DNA of 64,000 nt from Marthasterias glacialis (Eukaryota > Echinodermata > Asteroidea > Forcipulatida > Asteriidae). The position numbers and the translations under genes are program-made. Shown here piece after piece: positions 1 through 12,500 of this stretch. The DNA lies in contig OU452226.1 in NCBI GenBank assembly GCA_911728455.2, positions 11,321,498-11,385,497 of the forward strand, read 5' to 3'. The notes under the pieces are model-generated. The model was not told the DNA's origin. It saw nothing but the letters and a program-made list of their open reading frames with translations, and made no database searches. How positions within the stretch are numbered: the stretch's first letter is position 1; the number at the start of each line of letters is the position of its first letter.

Positions 1-35
1 NNNNNNNNNNNNNNNNNNNNNNNNNNNNNNNNNNN
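1..35. other. Run of N (assembly gap or masked edge)
   Basis: The first 35 bases are N. The dispersed repeat that starts right after it is therefore cut on its left side. Confidence 0.99.
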
Positions 36-662
36 CTTGTCATTTGATTGGTGGAACTTACATCACATGACATTCAATATTACTCCCATACACATCGGCG
101 ATCAAAAAGTCCTATTCACCCATGGGGAATAGTATTTCCCATTCAACAGTTAGGATTATCCTTTTCCCAACTGTTTTTGAGCAGTAGAGCAATGCTGCTA
201 AAACAAAGGAGCACCTGTGCAAAAGGTTGTAATATTATCGCACCCTTTGTATTCCGCTGTTCTACCTCCATGTATTGCGCTAATCTAAGCTATTTGAGTC
301 AAGTTTGCTTGAGGATAATTTAGTTATCTCGCGCACGTGGAGTACGGACAAATATAGCACATCTGTGTCTACCTGGTGTCGTCCACATTGTTTAGAAGTT
401 TATTTTTTTAAATTTTCAGTGTGTGCGGTGTTTATATTGATTTGTTTAAATCACATGACAAGGATCTATGTCAGTTATATTAAACAAATATTGAATGGTT
501 TTAATTCGTGAAATGGGAGGAATATTATCGCTAGGTAAAATTTGGACTGTTCCATTTGGACTGTTCCATTTCACTCGGCTTCTCCTCGTCAAAACAAACA
601 GGCAAAATTTTACCTTGCGATAATATTCCTCCCATTGCACTCTGAGCCACTCAATATTTGTA
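36..662 (+). repeat. Dispersed repeat with hairpin terminus, copy 1 (left-truncated)
   Basis: This stretch is found again, inverted and diverged, at about 34636-35215. Shared landmarks include the segment around CCCATGGGGAATAG and the CACGTGGAGTACGG-like segment. The right end (about 487-660) is an inverted repeat: an arm containing GAGGAATATTATCGC, a short spacer, then its reverse complement. This looks like a non-autonomous DNA transposon or foldback element. Small open frames inside it are not conserved between the two copies and are not genes. Confidence 0.75.
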
Positions 663-779
663 TAATATCACACTTTTGTTGCTACGGATTGACCAATCAG
701 ATTTGAGGATTCAAGTTTACTGGAAGATAATACAATTCATCAAAGTATTCTTTAAAATAAAATAAAATGAAATCGGACG

Positions 780-1045
780 CCTCACAAGTCCAGATTATCT
801 TATGGCAAACACGCCTTCTCACATTCTGCTGCTGAACTTTGGAACAATCTCCCCATTAGTGTCCGTGATTCTTCTTGTGTTGTTACATTTAAGCGTAAAC
901 TTAAAACTTATCTGTTTCCTAAATTGTAATTTAAGCTTATCTTCTTGCCTATTTTAATTTATCCCTTTCTTTTGTTATGCGCTTTGATCATGTTTTGAAA
1001 AAGCGCAATATAAATGCCTGTTATTATTATTATTGAGAAGGCACC
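780..1045 (+). mobile_element. 3' remnant of a non-LTR retrotransposon (CR1/L2-like LINE)
   Basis: One frame from about 800 to 925 reads as the C-terminal tail typical of CR1/L2-type LINE ORF2 proteins: YGKHAFSHSAAELWNNLP, then VRDS, FKRKLKTYLF and a stop. After it comes a 3' UTR with a possible GCGCTTTGATC...AAAAGCGC stem and a (TTATTA)n tail ending near 1040. The reverse transcriptase core is absent, so the copy is 5'-truncated and dead. The tail resembles that of SINEs elsewhere in the window. Confidence 0.8.
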
Positions 1046-1316
1046 ACACAGCTTACTGAACCCTGACTCCATTTTTGGCTGGCGGTCAATTCACCAAAAC
1101 ATTTTGTGTTGATTTTTATGTCAAAGCTGCTTGGAAAACTTGCATGATTACAAATTTCTATGGCAATTTTGACCCCGTAAAAAGTGCATCCCAGCCATTC
1201 ACAGCAGTTTCTACATTTTGTTTTTAAATGTTACACAGATGGTAAAACTATTCATGTATCAGAAACATTTCGGGAAGTCTGGTATACAGATTCACAAGCA
1301 GTAAATAGCAGTGAGT
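1046..1316. other. No gene seen
   Basis: AT-rich sequence between the LINE remnant and the candidate terminal exon. No coding or RNA feature was recognised. Confidence 0.5.
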
Positions 1317-1369
1317 TTATTTTTCAGTGAAAAAGTGGCGGTTGGATTTGGCACGTCCTTTTCCGAGGC
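1317..1369 (-). CDS. Candidate terminal exon of an unidentified minus-strand gene
   Basis: On the minus strand a good acceptor (…TTACAG) at 1370-1371 is followed by a short open frame reading roughly LGKGRAKSNRHFFTEK and a TAA that overlaps an AATAAA. It could be the last exon of the gene whose first exon is proposed at 1902-2067, but the phases need at least one more exon that I cannot see. I do not recognise the peptide. It may be a chance frame. Confidence 0.25.
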
Positions 1370-1901
1370 CTGTAATTGGCAGTAAGTGCCACAGACAATT
1401 TTAAATTGTTATACTTTTATTTAATAATAGGCCTACTGTAATCATTTTATCTGGGATAAACACATATTTCTTTCTTTTTTTTTGGAAAAATAAAAATATA
1501 TATTTATGTAATATATATCTCTTGTGACTGTGTACATCATACATGTAATCCCATGTATACATTGGTGTATAGTGGCAATAAATCAGGACGTAAACAGGTC
1601 AACTGTTGTACCCAAAACCCAAGTCAATTCACACACAAAAATCTGTAAACAAGTCAACTCGTACTTGGGTCAGCAGTCAACACTTTAGGTAACTTCAATT
1701 TTGTACAGTTACGTTCACAACAGTCAACAGCCAACAATAACATTTAAAACACAAAAACAAAGATGGACAGAAAAATGTCTTCACAATCAAAACATAACAA
1801 AGGTCCCCTTCCTTTTAGCTCACTGCCCCTCCCACTTTGTAATGTTAGACCTTCACAATAAATACGATAAATGTTAGCTTTGAATACTTGAAATAACTCA
1901 C
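1370..1901. other. No exon recognised (possible intron)
   Basis: AT-rich. If the two flanking candidate exons belong to one gene, this is intron plus at least one exon I could not identify. Otherwise it is intergenic. Confidence 0.4.
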
Positions 1902-2067
1902 GTCTATTCCGAATTCCAATTCAGCATCCATTGTTGTAACCCGGACGCTGAAAGTCTTCGGGTTTCTCCGAAGCACCGACATTTTGCCGGTGACCCGCCG
2001 CCGGCTTCACGCTGCGTTGTGACCGCCTAACTTCCTTGTCTTCTCTCGCTGGATCTGATGTGCTCAT
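1902..2067 (-). CDS. Candidate first exon of an unidentified minus-strand gene
   Basis: This is a CpG-richer patch on the minus strand, unlike the AT-rich surroundings. An ATG at 1931 opens MDAELEFGID and ends exactly at a strong donor (GTGAGT, 1896-1901). An upstream ATG at 2067 opens a 47-codon frame (MSTSDPAREDKEVRRSQ…) in another phase that stops before the donor, so it would be a uORF or the alternative product. The pattern fits a promoter plus 5' exon of a gene running left. No family is recognised. Confidence 0.35.
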
Positions 2068-2303
2068 CCAGTCAAAACAAAGATGGTATTTTTCACTAAA
2101 AAGTATTTATTGATCGAAATACCAAACTTGGAAGATAGCCATTGATCACATGTGAAGTTCTAAAGCTTCAGAAAGTAGGCATGGAATACGAGGTGTGCAA
2201 AACATCATCAAAACAATGAATAAATTGTGAGTAATTCAGTAGAAATGTGCTTCGCCTACCCGACAACTTACGCACAATACATACGTACGATGTAGTACGA
2301 TGT

Positions 2304-2331
2304 AGTGTACATGTACATGTACATGTACATA
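2304..2331. repeat. Microsatellite of GTACAT units
   Basis: Four to five head-to-tail copies of a six-base GTACAT unit. Confidence 0.9.
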
Positions 2332-2473
2332 ACATGTGTGCATGGAAGTCTGTGTACATTACTGCTCCGTTTGAGCGAGTCGGGGCCTAGGCAGTCTTCG
2401 GTGATGAAAGTTACCTTAGGAACCATACTAAAGCTCTTACTGACTGCACATTGATGACCGGAAACACGGCACC

Positions 2474-2750
2474 TGCAATCGTAGCCTTTCGTCAAGGCCT
2501 TCGTGGCTTAGACAACTATGTAGCCGCGAAGCCACTGCAGTAAGACCAAGTCAGCTGCCTAAGCCATAGCCTTTCGTCAAGGCCTTTGTGGCTTAGACAG
2601 CTATGTAGCCGCAAAGCCACTGCAGTGAAGACCAAGTAAGCTGTCTAAGCCATAGCCTTTCGTGTGCGCTGACTTGGTGTGCACTGCAGTGGCTTCACGA
2701 CTACACAGATGTCTAAGCCGAGAAGGCCTTGACGAAAGGCTATTGCAATC
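2474..2750. repeat. Foldback repeat with internal duplication
   Basis: The left end contains AGCCTTTCGTCAAGGCCTT followed by GTGGCTTAGAC. A second direct copy starts about 97 bases on. The right end is the reverse complement (GTCTAAGCC…AAGGCCTTGACGAAAGGCT). Termini are inverted and the middle is duplicated, as in foldback/MITE elements. There is no coding capacity. Confidence 0.85.
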
Positions 2751-3560
2751 TCGGTACACCTCGCAAACTCGGAACATTGCATGACAAAATTCGGCACCCA
2801 TTACCCAAAATTGGGGGCCGGTGAATTTTTTTGTTCCCCCAATTGACATGGCAAAAACAGATTCTTGAACTCTTTTTCCATTAAAAAATAAATAATAAAA
2901 AATCCAAAACCAGCAATGTGAAGAAAAATAATAAAAAAACATTTACAAACAAGTTCAAAGAGAAAACTTGACTAAAAATACAAAATTAATAAAGTGATAA
3001 AAAGAAAACAAAAGACAATATATTTTGAACCGGTAACCTTTCACACTGTAGACAGCAGACTATTGACATACGACTTGAAACAGCTCAGTGGGAAAGTGTT
3101 TTCATAAAGTAATATACATTTTGTGTGAATACAGTAAAAAAAAAAAAGGCAAACTTACCACGCTTGCGCAAAAACCTACTCTTCAATGTCATTAGCCCCC
3201 CAAAAATTCCAACCCCCACCCCACGAAAAAATCTTGATATGGTAGTGCATTAAAAAACAATGCCCATGTGCCCCCTGCAAAAAAAGGAGACAAAAGAATG
3301 CCCCCTTGCTGTGCTCCAAATTAAAAAATCCTGGCTACGCTACTGATATGGCGGACACTATAAAAATAGGAGTGCACTGTTTGGTTTTGGTGTGTGCAGA
3401 CAAATTTACCCAAACCAGTTGGTGCCCTAGTAATGTGTCCACCATATCTCAAAATGGTGGACACATTACAAGCCATTTTGAGATGGTAGACACATAGTAA
3501 CAGTGTTCAATGGAATTTCCCCCCTTCTCGCCCCGCCCCCGAGTGAAAGCAGTATGCAAA
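2751..3560. other. Intergenic, low-complexity A/T-rich; small hairpin
   Basis: No gene seen. There are poly-A stretches and a small imperfect hairpin at about 3437-3494 (GTGTCCACCAT… against …ATGGTAGACAC). Confidence 0.6.
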
Positions 3561-4089
3561 AAAGTATTACTTATTTGGACAAAGAACCACCAGTTGTTTA
3601 AGCTTCCAGGATGGGAATGTGGGTGTCAGTGGTGAGGAAGGGCAAACGAATGTTTGCTTTTCCTTTCCAAAGATAACAAATGTTTGAACTGAAAAGTAGT
3701 GGGATGGAGAAAGACTAGCAAATAGAGGCATGATAATAACATTACATCTCAGTATGATTTCCTTTATTAGTTTATCTACAAAATCACAATGAAACATTTC
3801 CTTCGGCTCACAATAAGTGTGACCTTCACACTTCATAAGTTTGATATAACAGATTTATATAACATGATTTGCATATAATAGAAAAAAGATTTATTTTTTA
3901 TTTCTAAAAATAAAAAAGTATATATAAACTCTCATATGATAGATAGAAACAAATGCAAGTAGAATCAGATTCTTTTGTGAAATGGTGAACATATTCAAAG
4001 CCCTAAAATGCTTGGCAATGAAGTTTTATACAAAAAAAATCACAAACTTGGAAATCAATAAATTTGCACTGAATAATTTGCACAAGTTC

Positions 4090-4214
4090 TAAGGCCAAGT
4101 CCGAATTGGCGGCTATGGTTACCTCTGTTGCTGTTGCTATGGGTGTTGCCAAGGGCAGCCTTTGCTTCAACACATGATGACCCGGTGACCAATAGCCGCT
4201 AATTCAGATGGCCT
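4090..4214. repeat. Short MITE with inverted ends
   Basis: The ends read AGGCCAAGTCCGAATTGGC… and the rough reverse complement (…GCTAATTCAGATGGCCT). A related piece (CCACGTCCAAATTGGCAGC, then GTTGCTATTGGTGTTGC) occurs at about 15108-15170 in an MVP intron. Confidence 0.65.
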
Positions 4215-4361
4215 AATTCAGTTTTTAAAGATTATTTACGAGAGTCTCGTGTTTTGCACCAACATCTGCTTGGTGCATAAACAACCGGAACTTTCTAATG
4301 CACTTAGCGTTTTCACTTGTTTGGCTGGACAACTGCTATAGCAACCTCCCTTTCCACCAGG

Positions 4362-4545
4362 GACCAGTTTCACAGAACTGCTTAAGCACAAGTAGGTAAG
4401 AACAAAAAAATCATGCTTACCAGAATAAGGTTACCAGCCAAACTAACATTCCACAAGTACCACCTGGGACTGGTATCCTGGTTATTTTTGCTTAGCAGAA
4501 AATTGTTCAGCAATATTTGCTGCTTAGCTAATTTGGCCCAGAAGT
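4362..4545. repeat. GGGCCCAATTTCAT-type MITE remnant
   Basis: Member of a family with ends related to GGGCCCAATTTCATAGAG / CTGCTTAAGC and an internal ACCAGTCACAxATGG-like block (here GTACCACCTGGGACTGGTA). Other copies are at 17324-17649, 18573-18762 and 28827-29011. Confidence 0.6.
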
Positions 4546-6568
4546 GTTGTGCACACATCTCATATTGTTTACAATGTTGGTGCATTACCTAGAGGGATAC
4601 CTCCTACACAACCCGAAAAATATACATCATTTTAGAGGAACTGCTAAAAATCTACAAGATGCTTAGCATAAAACAACATTTTTAGATAACAATTTGATTA
4701 TTCTGCTTGTAAAGTATCCACAGAAAAGTCTGCACCAGTACACACTGATAAAGCCTCTTAAACAAAGTGTTCATTTTACCAACAGTGGCTGCAGTACAAA
4801 CTAGACAGGTGACCAAATCGATGTACATTTTATAAAACGCTGTCAACTCCTTTCAAAGTAAGATACATGATGTCTGTCATCAATTCTGAAACTGTCCGAA
4901 GAAAAAGTTTTAAAAATGGCAGACAAAGGTATAAGCTAGAGTCTTTTGGTCCAGCTTGGGTTCTGTCATTTTGAAACTGTGGGTTGAATGTAGAAAAAAA
5001 TAATAATCGAAATTGCTGACAGTACCTAAGCTGGAGCCTTGACCTTTTTCTTTTTTTTTCACAAAAAATTGCCCTTCACAAGGCAAAAGGGCCACTCAAT
5101 GCAAAGGCTACAGTGAAACAAATGAATTGTATAAGAGAGAGGTTTCAGATCACATTCCTCTTAAACTAGAGTAGATTGTAAAATGGTGGACAGTAAGATA
5201 CAGGTAGCGAGTTCCAAAGTGCTGAACCATAAAGGAAAAAGCTATTTGAAATTGAATATCTCACAGTACTGGCGTTTGGAACTTATTAAAGGTTTGAGAA
5301 GATGCGTCAAAGTGTGTGCTGCGAGTGAAGGTGCATAAAGAAGGGACAATGAGTAAGTGACCTTCTGCACACATACCATGATGGTTTGGCAGGGTCTCAA
5401 AGTCTTTGCTGCTGATTTAAAAAGGAGACCTCTAAACTGTCATTGAGTTACCTGGTTCATGAATATACAAACTTGACATTTTTGTCTTATAATAGTGGTT
5501 TTGAAATGCTTCTCAAATCTGTAAAGGCATACTCTCCATTCATTATATACAAATACACGAAATAAAACAGATTTCATCAGATCTTTAATTTGGAAAAATA
5601 CTATGGGGAAATACAAAATCTCCTTAACAAATGTTATGCCCATGGTGAATGCAAACTCCTTTATATACTTGCTAAGCATCTGAGAAAGAGTTTCTGTTCA
5701 TAGTATAGAGTTATATAAAACAACTAGAGGGCATACAAAACCTTGCGACATGGCCCGACAAGAAAAATTTCTGCTCACTAAGAACATGGCGCTGACCAGT
5801 CATACTATTACTACACTGGTCAGTCATCAGTTTTACACAGCAAACATTTTCTAGTTGGACATTCGTATGCAATCGATCCATAGGGATTTTCATCCATGGT
5901 GGGTCGGCGGAGTTCTGTACATGACATAGCCGAGTGCTCCCTCTAGTTCTTATATATAACTCCATGGTTTACAAATAACAAAACTTCAGTAAACTACTCC
6001 TACACTATAGGCCTAACACTGTATAGATGGGCACACCACTTATTCTGTTGTACACAGGCAGTTGCAGCATTTTACGGGGTTATGGGCGAAGTTGTCTTTT
6101 TTGACACAATCATGTATCTGTCATTTTGCATTTTGGGAGTGGGGCCACTGTTTCAAATAGCTGTTCATATTCGAAACTCTTCCAAAGTTGTATCAAATTC
6201 TCCATGTTTGATATTAAAATATTAGAATATCGTTTAATAGTAAGATCTATCAAGAGAATATTGCAACCAATAACGGGTTATCACATTGACCACGTTTATC
6301 AGTATTCTGAATGGGTTTTTTTTGTGACTTGAAATATTGATTATGTGTTATTACCAATGACAACTATTGATTGATCGAGTCGAGTAGCTCTTTAAGAATG
6401 CGAGATTTCTGATACCTGTGATCGATTCAGGTGAGTTACCGTGTGGAGCTGCACTAATGATGCAGGGGTGTTTATGAAGAAACTAAAACCAGGGTGCATC
6501 CCCCTCTCAGGGTGCATTCCCTCCTAGCAAACTTAAGACTTCAGAGAATTCGACCCTCCTCGGCCGTC

Positions 6569-9500
6569 TTAGTCCTGGGATGATTCCAATGGAGCAATTC
6601 CACCCAGCAGACCCTGTGCGGTATTGAACAGGTTGATGGGGGAGTGACCATCTGTGATCAGAGTGGACTTCAATCCAAGACCCTGCAGGAGTTTCACCTA
6701 TGGAGAAAGAAACGAACCATAAAATTATCATTCAAATATTCTGACAAGATCACCCCCCCCCCAAAAAAAAAAAAAAAAAAAATTGACCAGAGAAACAGTT
6801 TTACCTGCAACGTCTAACGTTGCATATTAATCTTTTATAAACTTGGCTACCAAACCCTACAATGTAGATTCTCATTTGATAATGAAAACAAACAAAGTTA
6901 AACATGAACAACGGTCTTAACTGTTAAGCAAACCCAATACACATTTTATTTCTAGGCTAAAAAGCTTTGAAACTACCTGAAGCAGGTCCAATATAGCACA
7001 CTTTGGGATAGAATTGGATCAAACTTTGTTTTTTTTTTCTAAGCCTCGGCTCAGTCTCCAGGGTTCTGTTTGATGTTGGAAACACCGCTCAAAATGTACA
7101 CCGCTCTAAAATTGATGACAGACCCCAAGTCAGAGCCAGACCCCAAACTGAGGTTTGGAAAAGGCAACAGAAATGACTTTTGGATTGGAATACAAGACCT
7201 GATCTGAATTGAAGACTTCAGCTTTGACCGAGAATTCATTGTTAAGAAGGCCAACGAGACGCTTTGGATTGCTAGGTGGCAGCAGACTTACCAGGTAGAT
7301 TTCCGTTGTTTACATAGTTCTGAACAAGCACACATTTCCAAGAACAATGGATTCACCTGGTAAGTCTGCTGCCACCTAGTGTCGCTAGAAGTCTCCCATT
7401 CATCCCCACCACAGCAGTCACACAGCCGTGACCGAAGTTACTTTAGGACGTGAGCCAAGCTATTTACAAATCAGCATTTCCATCACTTTATATTGGCCTT
7501 TATAGTTTGTGTGTAGAAATAATATTCTCAGAAACCTACCTGCATCTCAGGGCCTGACACAGCGATGGCCTTGATGGTGTCCGAGCCGATGGATTCAACC
7601 ATCTTGTTGAACTTGGAGGTCTCAATCTCAGACATCTGCCCAGCCTTGTTCACCTCCATCTCGTTCTGCTCAGTGATGTATTTCAACTCAGCCTCCCGGG
7701 CGTTGGTGAGACGGTCCAGCTCAGATTCCTGGATGAGAGGGAGATTTGAAGAAGGAAATTTAAAGAAGGGCCATTCATAAAGTTTCGGTTACTTAAAATA
7801 ATTGAAATGGTTAGACGTCAACCTTGTGATGCACTTTACAACCTGTTTTACCGTGTGGTTTACATTTTTCTCTGCTTTTCACCACTTTACACCTTAGTGT
7901 TTTAAGATTTTGAGATGGTCAAGTTTTGATTTAAAAAAAATTGTTATAAAGAAGATATCAGGACCATGAAATTCAACAGGGGAAATTGGATAACCATAGG
8001 TGAAAGTACAACATTCATAAGAAAAAGGTCATAACACATTTCATAACCTTTTGAACCATGTTACATTTGAACATATATTTTACTATTTCAATTTTTCCGT
8101 TCAAAGACAGTTTTACACGAATTGTTTTTACTTTTCAATAGGATTCTAATTGAAAAGTACAAAATGTTTAAAATAAATCAGGAAACAACTCACAGCTTCA
8201 ATCTTAGCAGCCTCAGCCTTCAGCTTGGCCTGCTCAACGGCTGCTTCTCCCTCAATGCGAGCAGCCTCGGCACGGCTCTGGGCTTCAGCTTTAGCTTGAC
8301 CGGTACTCTCTACGGCCGCACTGTTGGCCTGGAGGAGGAGCAGCTCCTTACGAGCCTTCTCTGCCTCGGCCTCGTCCATGATCTTCTGACGCTCCAGGCG
8401 ACCCTTGGCCTCCTGCTCCAGACGTTCAGCCTCATGTCTGTCATCAGCAACAAAAATATCAAATTGAGGTTCTGCTTGTTATTGTCGATGTAGTTTTCTG
8501 TTTATGTTCTGTTTAAATGGGATACTGTGGAAGCCTCTTCAACTGCATTATTTAAAATCAATGTACGCTCAACTGAGGGCTAACTTTTCCTTTGTTAAGT
8601 ACTTTGCTATTAGAAAACTTTTTTCTTTTTAAATCAAATTTATCATGAGAACAAATTCTCCTCAACTTTCTGATAGTGTTTAATATCATGGCGACTTAAT
8701 AACCGAACTACCCAACTGTTCCATCTTAAAATACAATCTTCACTTTGTTCTGCAGCTCACTACATACAACACATTTTCATTATAAATTCTTACAACTTTT
8801 TTTTGTTTTTTGTTTTTTTTCGGGGGGAGTGGGCACCCTCAACCTCAAAATCTTTGAGGCAGTGCACATTAACAAACTGACAGCTTTGGCTGTAGGCACA
8901 CGATATAACTGCCAATAGTTCATGGTATCTCATACAAACAGAGAAAACCAAAGCAAGAGAACACATTCCTTCTCAAAATTTGAAGACATTGTCAACTTGT
9001 TTCCCTGTGATTACCTGGCCGTAGCTTCCTGGGAGTTGGTCGTGATCTCGATAGCCAGCTGAACAGACTTCTGAAGTGCATCTCGGGTGCGTTGGTCGAC
9101 AGGCTCCACTGACTGGATGTCAATGCTGGTGATGACCATGTTGTTTTGAGGGAAGTGGAATCGATCCCGAACCTTCAGATTCTCGTCCATACCAAAGACG
9201 GAGGCACGGATGATTTTTGCAGAATTCTGGGAAGGAATTGCGGGAGGGATAATAATAATAATTACAATAATAATAACTAGTTCTTGTATAGCGCACTTTA
9301 CAATAATGTTTCAATGCACTACAATAATGTTTCAGTGCCCTTGCCATTGGGCTAATAACATTCCTGTCATCTTTCTCAGCTCCCAAGGAAATATACAGCC
9401 CTGAGCTGCCATGGCGCTCCGAAGGCTTTTTCAAGCACAATATCAACCTCTATCCTTGCAAGTACCCATTTATACCCCTGGGTGAAGACAAGCAATTATA

Positions 9501-12500
9501 GTATGTAAGGCATCTTGCTCAAGGACACAAGTGTCATGACCGGGATTCAAACCCACACCCTGATGACTTAACAATAAGAACTTGAGTCCAGTGCACTACA
9601 CACACCATAGGGATATGGTGTGATTTGGCATTTGGTGAAAGATGTTTCTGTTGTAGAACACAACTGAATAATAAATTTGATAAACCCAAAACAATTCAAT
9701 ATTCCAATACAGTTTATATGAATGTTTTGGTATTAATTATTTCTTTATGTGACAGCAACATAGAAGTCTTGAACATTTTTCATCATGTGCTATTCTATTC
9801 AGAATTCTTAGAAGCATGAACAATGAAAACAATCAAGGTCTGTTTAGTTCTAAGTATTTGTAGTCTAATTTCATCATGTACCAGACAGGAATCAATTGGT
9901 TGCATTAAACAAAAGTTGACTGACAGGAAATTTCAAAAGGAGTTCAGGCAACAGAGACAACCAAACTAAACCCAGTAAAGAATTACCTAGCTGCCATTCA
10001 AGATCCACTTTAGTAAGACCATTTCTTCTCAAGATTAGTCTTCTTGATTTTTTTTCGATCCCCTCAAAGCATGTAAGAACTCCAGATTTTTGAAAAATTT
10101 GCAAGATGCTCACCCTTGATAAGTCCAATTTTTCTAATGGTATTTTTTTGTAACAATCTAGCAGATATTTTATCAATTATCTCTCACCTTGTGGAAATCA
10201 TCAAAGGCAACTCCAGCCACTGCCCCTCTGATGCGAGAGGCGATTGCCTTGCAGGCGTCACCGATGAAGTCAGGCACACTGAAGAGTTTAGCAGCCTCTT
10301 CCGGAGAGCTGTTCTTCTTTACATCAAGATGCCTGGAGAATGAGAAAGCACAGTAACAGCTAAACTGTTTGAGGCTGTTTATGTTGACTGTCAGTTTTCA
10401 AAATGGGATCATTGTCACAATACCTATAAACACCTTAGTTTGTCTAGAGGTGAACCTGATCTTAAAGGTAAAATGAAGGACTGGTAAAACTAATTAGTGC
10501 AGTGTTCTTACTTTGTGTGATTCAATATATACATGAAAAAAAAAAAAAACCTGTGAAAATTTGGGCTCAAACCATCGTCAGAGTCAGTAGAAAATAGTGA
10601 AAAACTGCGCACACTTTTCTGCATGTAAACACATTGTCCTTAATTTTTATTGTTACAATCAAAATTAAAATGTGGGTCTTCACATTTTATTTTCACGACA
10701 TTGACAGTATTTCAGACAGAACTATTTCTATGGAAGATTGGTACTGGTATGAACTTCATAATCAGTGAGCTTTCAGACTGATACTAACATAAAAACAAAT
10801 TTGATGAATACCAATCCTGTATTCTACCTTTAAAAGAATTGTAACAAATAATTAAATATGTTAAAAGGTAATTCGTCTCCTTAATACTGTTTATGATTAT
10901 AATACCAGAGTCTTATACAGCGCACGTATCTACCAACAATTAGGTACTTATTATTATTATATTTTATTTAAGACAGGTTTTGAAGTTTTTCAATGATGAG
11001 ACCCATTAATGTAAAAACTTAAAAGGGTTTACAAGGTGCTGCGGCGCATTCAGCAGCCACTGCCATAAACACCGGGGAAAACCCTGTCTCTTATACAATA
11101 TGTGTTACTGGGTTCCTTTACATGCATTACATATGGCTTAACCATACCCGAAGGACGAAGCAATAATGGTTAAGTGTCTTGCTTAATTATGGACAAATGT
11201 CAAGACCGGGTCTCGAACACACACTCTGCTGATTAGAAACACCAGAGCTCGAGTCCGGTGTGCTTCACCTCTCGGCAACGACATGTCGTAAATGTGTCTA
11301 TGTTTTTTTATGATCCACACTAATGAATCAACATTGATGAAGTATCTATTTTAAATGACAAGATTGTAAAAAAAAAATATTACCACAAACTTTTTATAAT
11401 TGCCTGGAACACTCCATCAAGCTAAAGGTCACCATGTACTGAGAGAGTTCCGAAAATAAAAAGTTCAAACAAAAACACCAACTATCAAAAACCTACCAGT
11501 TGTATGACAGCTGAAGTTGAAGGCGGGCATGGTCAGACGTCTCGATAGTGATGATATCGGTGCAGAAATCAGGGCCGAGGAGAAGGCACAGGGACTTGAT
11601 GACGTTGGGGCGCTTCGGCTTCCCTCCAGACAAACTGAGCTGGGTGAACTGCTCATCAGGGCCAAGCATGACCAACTCAGGACCAAACACAACCCTGAAG
11701 AGAGCCAACAAACGATAACATAGTTTCCTCACACTAAATGCATTACTAGTCTGTGGTAGAAGTAAGCAAAACACTTGCACATTTACTTTAAAATCAGATA
11801 CATGGCACATGATTAAATGTAGAATTCCTTAATACAGAGATGCAACTGGCTAACAACAACAAAAGTCTGACAAATCTAACACTAAAAAAATGCATGTCCG
11901 GATTTTGGGCAATGTCCGGAATATGGGCACTCAAAAAAATGACACCCAAAAATAGCACTATCCTCAGGGGCAAAGGGGGTGGCACAGATATTTGTAGAGG
12001 GAGCAATTTCAGTTAAAATTGTCTGATTATAGCAAATTTCACTGTGTCCAAAGGCTGACAAGGGGGAAAGCATGGGGGCAAGATGTTCTACAGTACGGGG
12101 GGGGGGGGGGGGGGGGGGGGGGTGGGGGGTGGCTTGCTCCCCCCTTTGGCTACACAACTGCATTCAATAAAAACCTCACCCTACCTTGCTTTCTTCTCCT
12201 TGTAGTCATAGATCTGCACGGCAGCGTTGTGAGGCACACGGAACGTCACAACCCGAGTCTTCTCTCGCTGTTTCTCTCGTCCAGAGCTTCCCCTGTCACC
12301 ACGGTCAGCCAAAGGGTCCTTCATGCTGAGCAGGAGGGTCTCCGCAGCAGGGGGAAGCTCCTTCTGCCAGAGTTCCTCATCTTGGTTCAGCATGTAGGTC
12401 TCACCAGTGATGGCTCGCACCTTCAGGGAGAGGGAATATGTGCATAAAACAATTAACTCTTCTCCTACACAAATAAAAAAATCTTCACAGAGCAAATTGA

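Larger units (their letters stand above)
3561..6568 (-). other. MVP 3' flank, probable 3' UTR and repeats
   Basis: No convincing exon lies downstream of the MVP stop. A minus-strand ATTAAA at 6233-6238 is a possible early polyadenylation signal. The rest holds MITE remnants (4090-4214, 4362-4545) and AT-rich sequence. Short open frames here have no recognisable protein. Confidence 0.5.

Noticed and set aside
8122..8493. 123-codon plus-strand frame
   Set aside because: Antisense shadow of the MVP coiled-coil exon, whose Ala/Glu codon bias keeps the opposite strand open.
9120..9446. Overlapping frames in 9120-9446
   Set aside because: Partly MVP exon 11, partly a SINE; no independent protein.
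12019..12447. 142-codon plus-strand frame with a poly-Gly stretch
   Set aside because: Created by the 26-G run and antisense to MVP exon 8; not a gene.
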